This document shows positions 1 through 5,231 of a stretch of 8,795 nucleotides of DNA, piece after piece. How positions within the stretch are numbered: the first letter of the stretch is position 1; each line of letters begins with the position of its first letter. The DNA is taken from NCBI GenBank assembly GCA_016199325.1, contig JACQGW010000233.1, positions 1 through 8,795 of the forward strand, written 5' to 3'. This stretch comes from Chloroflexota bacterium (GTDB lineage Bacteria > Chloroflexota > Dehalococcoidia > JACQGW01). Both the position numbers and the translations under genes were made by a program. The notes beneath the pieces were generated by a model, which worked only from the letters and a program-made list of their open reading frames with translations, was not told the origin of the DNA and did no database searches.

Positions 1-76
1 ATGACAACGCAGGGCTGCCCAGCGTGTCTCTACAATCCTTCGCACGCTACCGCGGCGCCGTATGACTGTGGGGCGG

Positions 77-99
77 CCGGGTCCATCAGCCGGACCTGG
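77..99 (-). terminator. Possible hairpin terminator after nnr
   Basis: An 8-bp stem (77-84 pairing with 92-99, one G-T wobble, 7-nt loop) begins three bases beyond the nnr stop codon. No T-run follows on the minus strand, so it is not a classical intrinsic terminator. It may be a weak or Rho-assisted end, or chance pairing in GC-rich DNA. The rest of 1-101 holds nothing I can assign. Confidence 0.28.
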
Positions 100-101
100 T
101 C

Positions 102-1931
102 TCACATGATCCAAACGAGCGGATAGGTCGTTGGCGCGCGGCGGATCGCCTGCATCACCAGCGGAAGCCGCGGCAGCAGGTCGCCGGCAAGGACGCCGGC
201 CGGGCCGAGCTCGCGCTCCAGCTCCAGACCGGCGCGGGCGTGGACATAGGCGGCGACCAGCGCCGCGTCGGCGGGCGCCAATCCCTGAGCCAGGAGGCCG
301 ACGATGGCCCCTGCCAGGACGTCGCCCGAGCCGGCCGTGGCCAGAGCCGGCGTGGCGATGGGGATGATCGTGGCGCGGCCGTCGGGCGTCGCGACGATGC
401 TGTGTGGCCCTTTCAGCAGCACCACCTTCCGCCGGCCAACGGCAAGCGCACACGCGCAGCCGAGCCGATCGGCCTCGACCTCGGCGACGCTCCGCCCGAC
501 CAATCGGGCCATCTCGCCGGGGTGTGGCGTCAGGACGACGCGCTCGCCAACCTTCTGCCACCAGTCGGGGATGTCGGCGAGCAGGTTGAGCGCGTCGGCG
601 TCCAGGACCAACGGCGGTCGGCAGTCGGCGGTCGGCAGTCGGCGGTCGGCGGTCGGCAGTCGGCGGTCGGCGGTCGGCGGTCGGCGGTCGGCGGTCGAGG
701 GTCCGGGGGACGAAACGCGGGGTTCGACACGTCCAGCCTCATCCCCAGTCCCTTGCGCACCGGGCGCCCCGCCGCCCGCAGTCGGCCCTCCCGACTGCTG
801 ACTGCCGACCGCCGACTGCTGACTGCTGACTGCTGACTGCCGCCCCCCGCCCCCCGACCGGGCGGCGAGGAGGTCCAGCAGACTGCGCAGGAAGTCGGCG
901 GTGGCCCGATGGCGGCCGAGGCCGGGGCCGACGAGGAGCGCGTCGTAGTCGTCGAGCGCGCGGGCGACGGCCGGCGCTGCGTCCGGGTAGAAGACGCCGT
1001 GCTCGCCTTCGCTGAGCGGCAGAAAGGTCGGTTCCGCCAGCCGTGCGGCGAGCGACGGATAGATCTGCTCCGGACAGGCGAGCGTGACGAGGCCGGCCCC
1101 GGCCCGTCCGGCACCGGCCGCCGCCAGCGCGGCGGCGCCGACGTAGTGGCGCGAGCCGGCGACGACCAGCGCTTTGCCGAAGGTGCCCTTGTGCGACCAG
1201 CGCGGCCGGGTCGGCAGCGACGGCGCGATGTCGGCGTCGGTGGCCAGGGCGATCTGCACGTCGTCCGCCAGATGGTCGGGAATGCCGATGTCGGCGACGA
1301 CGAGGCGCCCGACGGCTTCGGCGCCCGGCAGGGTGACCAGCCCCACTTTGGGATAGCCCAGCGTGACGGTCACGTCGGCGCGGACGCAGACGGGGTCGAC
1401 GGCGCCCGTGTCGGCGTTCAGGCCGGTCGGCAGGTCGACGGCGACGACGAGGGGCGCGGGCCGCTGGAGGCCCGCCTGGGCTGCCGCCAATCGCTGGATC
1501 ACGTCCCGCAGGCTTCCCGCGATCGGACGCGCCCTGCCCGTCCCGAGCAGCGCGTCCAGCACGACGCTGCACTCGTTCAGGAGCGCGGTGAGCCTGCCGC
1601 GATCGGCGTCGTCGGCCTCGGAAGTGGTCGGGATACCGCGCCGCTCGGTTTGGGCGAAGTTGGCGTCGGCCTCGATTCGCCGGTTCCAGAGGTAGAGGTG
1701 GACGCGTGCTCCCCAATCGTGGAGGTGGCGCGCGGCGACCAGGCCATCGCCGCCGTTGTTGCCGGGCCCCACCAGCACGAGCACCGACCGGTTGGCGATG
1801 CCGCCCGCGGCGGCGGCGGTCGCTGCCGCCACGCGCAGCCCGGCGGTCTCCATCAGGACCGGCGACGGCAGGCCAGCCTCGGCGGCCCGCCCCTCGATGG
1901 CACGCATCTGGTCGGCGGTGACAAGCTTCAT
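102..1931 (-). CDS. nnr: Bifunctional NAD(P)H-hydrate epimerase / ADP-dependent NAD(P)H-hydrate dehydratase
   Basis: Repairs damaged nicotinamide cofactors. The N-terminal YjeF domain interconverts R- and S-NAD(P)HX, and the C-terminal ribokinase-like domain dehydrates S-NAD(P)HX using ADP. The epimerase part (about 1-225) shows GPGNNGGDG at 55-63, a DALLGTG stretch near 126-132 and DLPTG at 166-170. The dehydratase part (about 235-609) shows HKGTFGKALVVAGS at 247-260, GPGLG at 335-339, DADALN at 444-449, TPHPGEM at 468-474, KGPHS at 507-511 and TAGSGDVLAG at 532-541, with D537 as the expected catalytic base. The start at 1931 (MKLVTADQMR) is chosen because the epimerase domain begins there. 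The reading frame stays open to 2159, but that extension is translated repeat. The protein is 609 residues; E. coli Nnr is about 515. Most of the excess is a low-complexity insert at about 358-439, rich in RxPTAD heptapeptides and encoded by the 614-840 repeat. All main motifs flank it intact, so the enzyme is probably still functional. Confidence 0.93.
   Translation of the reverse strand: MKLVTADQMRAIEGRAAEAGLPSPVLMETAGLRVAAATAAAAGGIANRSVLVLVGPGNNGGDGLVAARHLHDWGARVHLYLWNRRIEADANFAQTERRGIPTTSEADDADRGRLTALLNECSVVLDALLGTGRARPIAGSLRDVIQRLAAAQAGLQRPAPLVVAVDLPTGLNADTGAVDPVCVRADVTVTLGYPKVGLVTLPGAEAVGRLVVADIGIPDHLADDVQIALATDADIAPSLPTRPRWSHKGTFGKALVVAGSRHYVGAAALAAAGAGRAGAGLVTLACPEQIYPSLAARLAEPTFLPLSEGEHGVFYPDAAPAVARALDDYDALLVGPGLGRHRATADFLRSLLDLLAARSGGGGRQSAVSSQQSAVGSQQSGGPTAGGGAPGAQGTGDEAGRVEPRVSSPGPSTADRRPPTADRRLPTADRRLPTADCRPPLVLDADALNLLADIPDWWQKVGERVVLTPHPGEMARLVGRSVAEVEADRLGCACALAVGRRKVVLLKGPHSIVATPDGRATIIPIATPALATAGSGDVLAGAIVGLLAQGLAPADAALVAAYVHARAGLELERELGPAGVLAGDLLPRLPLVMQAIRRAPTTYPLVWIM
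614..840. repeat. Inverted heptamer-array element inserted in nnr
   Basis: Twelve consecutive perfect copies of GCRGTCG (R is G or A) occupy 614-697. Seven copies of the inverse form YGACYGC occupy 792-840. About 94 bp of non-heptamer DNA lies between them. The whole element lies inside the nnr dehydratase domain and is translated as an insert of about 82 residues between the segment ending FLRSLLDLLAA and the strand PLVLDADALN. The insert has no stop codon on the nnr strand. Heptanucleotide tandem repeats are known in cyanobacteria (STRR) and, from memory, appear in Chloroflexota genomes. How this one spreads is unknown. Confidence 0.9.
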
Positions 1932-1941
1932 CGTCCACTCC

Positions 1942-1970
1942 AGTATACGGCCGACCAGATTGATCGGCAA
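1942..1970 (-). promoter_or_regulatory. Predicted promoter of nnr
   Basis: On the minus strand, TTGCCG (1970-1965), a 17-bp spacer and TATACT (1947-1942) match sigma-70-type -35 and -10 boxes well. Transcription would begin near 1935, only about four bases before the ATG at 1931. That implies a leaderless or nearly leaderless mRNA. However, GGAG (1941-1938) stands six bases before the ATG in the position of a Shine-Dalgarno sequence, so either this GGAG or the promoter is not used as drawn. An imperfect inverted repeat GCCGA-N9-TCGGC (1950-1968) lies in the spacer. Confidence 0.55.
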
Positions 1971-1987
1971 CCGCGATGTGGTAAGAT
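1960..1987 (+). promoter_or_regulatory. Possible divergent promoter toward the HD-domain gene
   Basis: TTGATC (1960-1965), 16 bp, then TAAGAT (1982-1987), matching four of six bases in each box. It overlaps the nnr promoter on the other strand and points toward the HD-domain gene at 2150. If used, the second heptamer element would form the 5' leader of that mRNA. The match is only moderate. Confidence 0.32.
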
Positions 1988-1988
1988 G

Positions 1989-2133
1989 ACGGTCGGCAGT
2001 CGGCGGTCGGCAGTCGGCGGTCGGCAGTCGGCAGTCGAGAGTCGGCAGTCGAGAGTCGGCAGTCGGCGGTCGGGATCGGCAGTTCACTTCCCGACCCTCG
2101 ACGGCTGACGGCTGGCGGCCGACTGCCGACCCG
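1989..2133. repeat. Second inverted heptamer-array element, upstream of the HD-domain gene
   Basis: Eleven tandem heptamers fill 1996-2072 (GCAGTCG, GCGGTCG and two AGAGTCG variants), preceded by one diverged copy. A centre of about 19 bp follows. Then 2092-2133 carries six degenerate heptamers in the opposite orientation (CGACCCT, CGACGGC, TGACGGC, TGGCGGC, CGACTGC, CGACCCG). The design matches 614-840 but with a much shorter centre. The right arm ends three bases before the strong TAAGGAGG ribosome binding site of the HD-domain gene. Confidence 0.87.
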
Positions 2134-2149
2134 TAGTAAGGAGGACAAC

Positions 2150-2707
2150 GTGGCAACATTCGACCGCACGACGGCGATGGGCATCGTCGACCAGTTGGTG
2201 AAGACGCCCGGGATTCGCGGTCATCTGATCGCGAACGAGGCGTTCATGCGCGCGCTGGCACGTCGGTTCGGCGAGGACGAAGAGGAATGGGGCCTGGTCG
2301 GCCTGCTCCACGACGCCGACTACGAGGCCACGGAGAAGGATCTGGAGCGGCACACCGAGCTGATCTGCGAGATGATCGCACCGCTCGGCGCCGGTGAGAG
2401 GATCATGCACGGGATCAAGGCCCACGGCCTGAAGGTGCCGCTGGAGAGCCGGCTGGACAAGGCGATGTACGCCTGTGACGGCCTCTGCGGGCTGATCACC
2501 GCCTGCGCGCTCGTCCATCCGGAAAAGAAGATCGCGCCGCTCACGGTCCCGTTCGTTCGCAAGCGCTTCAGGGAGAAGGCGTTCGCTCGCTCTGTCAACC
2601 GCGCCGAGATCCTGACGTGTGAAGAGAACCTCGGGATTCCGCTGGACGATTTCATCGAGATCGGCCTCGAATCGCTGCGCGGGGTCAGCGCCGAGCTCGG
2701 ATTATGA
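2150..2707 (+). CDS. HD-domain (HDIG-type) metal-dependent phosphohydrolase
   Basis: A 185-residue soluble protein of the HD superfamily, whose members hydrolyse phosphate esters, often of nucleotides, with a divalent metal. Expected ligands are visible: H25 in the first helix, the H54-D55 doublet in GLLHDADYEA, further histidines H87 and H92, and D110 in YACDGLCGLITA. The conserved tail (KKIAPLTVPFVRKRFREKAF, then NRAEI, CEENLGIPLDDFIEI) matches small stand-alone bacterial HD hydrolases of about 180-190 residues as I remember them. The start is GTG at 2150, supported by TAAGGAGG at 2137-2144 with a five-base spacer. The true substrate is unknown. It is divergent from nnr. A repeat element sits on each side, so co-transcription with the next gene is uncertain. 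Confidence 0.87.
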   Translation: MATFDRTTAMGIVDQLVKTPGIRGHLIANEAFMRALARRFGEDEEEWGLVGLLHDADYEATEKDLERHTELICEMIAPLGAGERIMHGIKAHGLKVPLESRLDKAMYACDGLCGLITACALVHPEKKIAPLTVPFVRKRFREKAFARSVNRAEILTCEENLGIPLDDFIEIGLESLRGVSAELGL

Positions 2708-2708
2708 T

Positions 2709-2871
2709 GGGGGTCAGGGGGCAGGGGCCGGGGGGCGGGGAGGTCGGTGCGATGGCGGCACCCACCTCAGCGCGCATCACAGACGGGGAGTCGCCGGAAT
2801 CACCAGGTATGGGAAGCAGGGCGGATCTCGAAGGCCCGACCCCCAACCCTGACCCCTGACCCCTGACCCCC
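2709..2871. repeat. Third inverted 7-bp-period element between the HD-domain and membrane-protein genes
   Basis: The left arm (2709-2740) is G-rich with a 7-bp rhythm (GGGGGTC, AGGGGGC, AGGGGCC, GGGGGGC). The right arm (2838-2871) is its imperfect inverse (GACCCCC, AACCCT, then GACCCCT twice, then GACCCCC). A non-repetitive centre of about 97 bp lies between. The element starts one base after the HD-gene stop codon and ends two bases before the GGGGAG ribosome binding site of the next gene. The architecture matches the two TCGGC-type elements, but the heptamer is different (GGGGTCA). No open reading frame in the centre looks real. Confidence 0.75.
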
Positions 2872-2884
2872 ACGGGGAGCGTCT

Positions 2885-3364
2885 ATGGCTTCTGTTCGGA
2901 CTCACGTCGTCGTGTCGGCTGTCCTGGGCGTAGTGGCCGGCCTGACGAGCAGGTCGATGCGGCCGCTCCTCGGCGTGGTCGCCGCGGGCGTGCTGATCGA
3001 CGTCGATCACATCGTCGACTACGCCTGGTGCCGGCGGCGCGCCCGCCGGGATCGCGTCGTCCTGCCGCTGCACGGGTGGGAGCTCGCCGCCGGTCTGGCC
3101 TGCTGGGCGGCGCGCCGGCCGGATCCCCTTCGGCTGGCCATCGCGGTCAGCTATGCCGTTCACCTGGTGCTCGACCTGCTGGCGAACAGTCCGGCGAGCG
3201 GGCTCAGCTACTCGCTTCTCTACCGCGCTGCCGGCGTCTTCAGCCACCGGCGCTTCTGCCGCCCGGGCAACGAGCCCCATCAGTGGATGAAGACGGGCTT
3301 GCTCCGTTTCGACGCCCCATCCGGGAGCGCAGGCGTCTCGCCTGCCCGGTTCTCCAACGGATAA
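2885..3364 (+). CDS. Small membrane protein resembling membrane-bound metal-dependent hydrolases
   Basis: A 159-residue protein with hydrophobic segments at about 8-20, 28-40, 66-76 and 84-100. Acidic and histidine residues lie at segment ends: IDVDHIVDY (D39, D41, H42, D45), LPLHGWE (H63) and HLVLDLLAN (H93, D97). That spacing recalls the YdjM/DUF457-type inner-membrane hydrolase-like proteins (PF04307 group). The assignment is by pattern only, and the activity of that group is poorly known. ATG 2885 is preceded by GGGGAG (2874-2879) with a five-base spacer. The last 15 or so codons (GSAGVSPARFSNG) read through the repeat cluster at 3294-3395, so the original C-terminus was probably replaced or extended. 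Function unknown. Confidence 0.72.
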   Translation: MASVRTHVVVSAVLGVVAGLTSRSMRPLLGVVAAGVLIDVDHIVDYAWCRRRARRDRVVLPLHGWELAAGLACWAARRPDPLRLAIAVSYAVHLVLDLLANSPASGLSYSLLYRAAGVFSHRRFCRPGNEPHQWMKTGLLRFDAPSGSAGVSPARFSNG

Positions 3365-3395
3365 ACGGATAAGGGCGGGCTTGCTTCGTTTCGGC
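3294..3395. repeat. Repeat cluster at the 3' end of the membrane-protein gene
   Basis: Two direct copies of a 20-bp sequence beginning CGGGCTTGCT (3294-3313 and 3376-3395) agree at 18 of 20 positions. Between them lies a perfect 7-bp hairpin with a TCT loop (GCAGGCG at 3329-3335, CGCCTGC at 3339-3345) and an 8-bp tandem repeat (ACGGATAA, about 3356-3372). The AGGCGTCTCGCCTGC hairpin, read as AGVSPA, is a dispersed sequence I recognise from many GC-rich genomes. The first direct copy is inside the gene. The second carries the -35 box proposed for the next operon. Confidence 0.68.
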
Positions 3396-3410
3396 CCGGG
3401 GTAGTACACT
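3381..3410 (+). promoter_or_regulatory. Predicted promoter of the MBL / alpha-beta hydrolase operon
   Basis: TTGCTT (3381-3386), 18 bp, TACACT (3405-3410). Transcription would start near 3417, leaving a leader of about 28 bases with a strong GAGGAGG binding site. It is the only good candidate between the membrane-protein stop codon and the operon. The -35 box falls in a repeat copy, so the repeat may have supplied part of the promoter. Confidence 0.45.
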
Positions 3411-3423
3411 GGCGGCGGCCGAA
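3390..3423. promoter_or_regulatory. Inverted repeat bracketing the -10 box (operator-like)
   Basis: TTCGGCC (3390-3396) and GGCCGAA (3417-3423) form a perfect 7-bp inverted repeat 20 bp apart around the predicted -10 box and start point. The left arm is upstream of the expected transcript start, so an RNA hairpin is unlikely and a dimeric regulator site is the more natural reading. No regulator gene is in the window. Chance is possible in this GC-rich DNA. Confidence 0.25.
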
Positions 3424-3444
3424 CCGACAACGTGAGGAGGGATG

Positions 3445-4395
3445 ATGGAGGTTGCGCCGGGCATCCACCGGATCGAGACTGTCGTGTGGGATCGTCTCCT
3501 CTGCGTCCACGCGCTCCGTGGCGACGACACCGTGCTCGTCGACCCCGGCACCAATCGGACGCCATACGATGTGACCTTCCCATATCTGACCGAGATTGGG
3601 GCCGCTCCGGCCGGCGTGCGGATGGTCGTCGACACGCACTGTCATGCCGACCACGCGGGGGGGAACGCCACGGCTCTGTCGCAGGCGCCGAACGCCGTCG
3701 TCGTCGCCCACAGCCGCGACGCCCGCTGGATCGCCTCGCCGTCGATCCAGTTGCGCGAGAGCTACGTCGAGGCGATGAAGCCATACGGCTGGACGTCGCC
3801 GCCCGACTACGTCGCCCGGGTCGCCTCGATGATGGGGCCGGACGCGCCGGTCCACCGGTCCGTCGACACGGCGATCGAGGTCTCTGTCGGCGGGGATTGG
3901 TCCGTCCAGGTGATCCCTGCCCCCGGCCACACGCGGGGCAGCCTGGTCGTCTTCGATCCCCGCAGTGGCACGCTGATCGCCGGCGACGCCGTGACGGGAA
4001 CCGGCGACCGGTTCGTCGACGGGCGTCCCCGAGGAGCGGCCCACTACGTCGACGCCGCCTATCGCTCCAGCCTGGAGCAGATCCGGTCGCTCGGCGCGGC
4101 AGTGCTGCTGACGACGCATTTCCCGGTCGTGCGCGGCGCGGCGGTGCGCGCCTTCGTCGAGGAGAGTCTGATGCACTTCACCCGCTGTGAGGAGGCGACG
4201 GCGGCTGCCGTTCGCGCAGCCGGACGGCCGGTTTCGCTGCTGCCGGTCGCGGCGGCCGTCCGCGAGCGGCTTGGCGGCTACGGCACGCCGATGAGCTGGT
4301 ATCCGCCGATCCGCGCCCACCTGGAGGACCTGACCGCCCGCGGTCTGCTCCGCCGCACCACGGTCGAGAACGTCTACGCGTGGGAGCCCGCTTAG
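3445..4395 (+). CDS. MBL-fold metallo-hydrolase (glyoxalase II / LACTB2-like)
   Basis: A 316-residue cytoplasmic metallo-beta-lactamase-fold hydrolase. The dinuclear metal site is complete: THCHADH at 64-70 (H65, H67, D69, H70), H162 in PAPGHTRGS, D181 in LIAGDAV and H225 in LTTHFPV. The C-terminal part (about 235-316), including AHLEDLTARGLLRR, looks like the winged-helix-type domain that follows the catalytic domain in LACTB2-like members. Such enzymes cleave thioesters, lactones, phosphodiesters or RNA, so the substrate cannot be named. ATG 3445 is preferred over ATG 3442 because GAGGAGG (3434-3440) is only one base from the latter but four from the former. It is the first gene of an operon, with its stop codon 19 bases before the first alpha/beta hydrolase. 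Confidence 0.88.
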   Translation: MEVAPGIHRIETVVWDRLLCVHALRGDDTVLVDPGTNRTPYDVTFPYLTEIGAAPAGVRMVVDTHCHADHAGGNATALSQAPNAVVVAHSRDARWIASPSIQLRESYVEAMKPYGWTSPPDYVARVASMMGPDAPVHRSVDTAIEVSVGGDWSVQVIPAPGHTRGSLVVFDPRSGTLIAGDAVTGTGDRFVDGRPRGAAHYVDAAYRSSLEQIRSLGAAVLLTTHFPVVRGAAVRAFVEESLMHFTRCEEATAAAVRAAGRPVSLLPVAAAVRERLGGYGTPMSWYPPIRAHLEDLTARGLLRRTTVENVYAWEPA

Positions 4396-4414
4396 CACAC
4401 AGGGGGAACAGCAA

Positions 4415-5215
4415 ATGGACGTCATTGCAAACGGCGTGCGCCTGCACTACGTCGAAGCGGGCAGCGGACCGACCGTCGTCTGCGCTCAGGGACAGGGCCT
4501 GAATACCGACCTGTGGCGACATCTGTTGCCCGCGCTGAGCCGGCAGTACCGCGCCATCGCCTATGACCTCCGTGGGATGGGCAAGTCGGAAGCGCCCGGC
4601 CGGCGCGGCGGGACGCACACGGTCGAGCTCAACGCGGACGACCTGGCAGCTTTCCTCGACGCCCTCCAGATCGAGCGGACGGCGATCGTCGCCCACACCT
4701 TCGGCGCCTCGGTCGCGATGGTGCTCGCCGCGACGCAGCCGGAGCGGGTCGGCGCCATGGTGCTCGTCAACACGACGGCGATGATGGGGGAGCCGGGCAT
4801 CTCCCAGGCCCTCTACCGGGCGGCGACGGCGGAGCTGGATGGGATGGCGCCGCTGCTGGACGTCGGGATGGCGCGCTGGTTCGTCGAGTCGGTGCATCGA
4901 GAGCGCCCCGAGGTCATCAAGTTCTACCGCGAGATGCTCGGCTCGACGGCCCCGCTGGGCTTTGCGGCGGGCGCCCGAGCGATGGCGAAGATGGACCTGC
5001 GTCCCCTGCTGGGCCAGATTCGCTGCCCAACGCTCGTCATCACCGGTGAGCAGGACTGGTCGACGCCGCCCGCGCACCTGGAAGTCATCGCCCGTGGCAT
5101 CCCCGACGCCCGGCTTGTCGCCGTCGGGAACGCCTCGCATACCGTGCCCGAGGAGCAGCCGGAGGAGTTCAACCGGCTGACGATCGAGTTCCTGATGCAT
5201 CACTATCACGCATAA
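4415..5215 (+). CDS. Alpha/beta-fold hydrolase, copy 1, Thr at the nucleophile position
   Basis: A 266-residue alpha/beta-hydrolase-fold protein of the 3-oxoadipate enol-lactonase/esterase type. Fold landmarks are clear: IANGVRLHYVEAGSGP at the start, YDLRGMGKSEAP at 50-61, the nucleophile elbow at 91-98, a helical cap at about 120-190, the acid D214 in GEQDWSTPP and the histidine H242 in ASHTVPEEQPEEF. The elbow reads VAHTFGA, with Thr95 (codon 4697-4699, ACC) where the family has Ser. The usual oxyanion HG is AQG (Q25, G26). It may therefore be a slow or altered enzyme, a cofactor-free oxygenase-like protein that relies on His-Asp, or a non-catalytic binder. AGGGGGA (4401-4407) is seven bases before the ATG. 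It is 19 bases after the MBL gene and 16 before its paralogue. Confidence 0.88.
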   Translation: MDVIANGVRLHYVEAGSGPTVVCAQGQGLNTDLWRHLLPALSRQYRAIAYDLRGMGKSEAPGRRGGTHTVELNADDLAAFLDALQIERTAIVAHTFGASVAMVLAATQPERVGAMVLVNTTAMMGEPGISQALYRAATAELDGMAPLLDVGMARWFVESVHRERPEVIKFYREMLGSTAPLGFAAGARAMAKMDLRPLLGQIRCPTLVITGEQDWSTPPAHLEVIARGIPDARLVAVGNASHTVPEEQPEEFNRLTIEFLMHHYHA

Positions 5216-5231
5216 ACGAGAGGGAGAGCAC

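Noticed and set aside
1..45. Partial minus-strand gene running off the left edge (GTG at 45)
   Set aside because: Only about 15 codons are visible, with no ribosome binding site and no recognisable sequence.
614..2072. CRISPR array
   Set aside because: The repeats are contiguous 7-bp units with no spacers, and no cas genes are present.
909..2108. Long plus-strand open frame (399 codons) opposite nnr
   Set aside because: It is a shadow of the nnr gene: it has no family motifs, is rich in Arg/Gly/Ala, and runs into translated heptamer repeat. The opposite strand carries clear Nnr motifs.
1932..2159. N-terminal extension of nnr to 2159
   Set aside because: The extra 76 codons are translated heptamer repeat and lie upstream of a good promoter match; the epimerase domain begins at the 1931 ATG.
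2741..2837. Small gene in the centre of the third repeat element
   Set aside because: Short frames here have no ribosome binding site and encode repeat-derived Gly/Pro-rich peptides.
3280..4425. 381-codon minus-strand frame opposite the MBL gene
   Set aside because: No recognisable motif, and it lies opposite a gene with a complete metal-binding site and a strong ribosome binding site.
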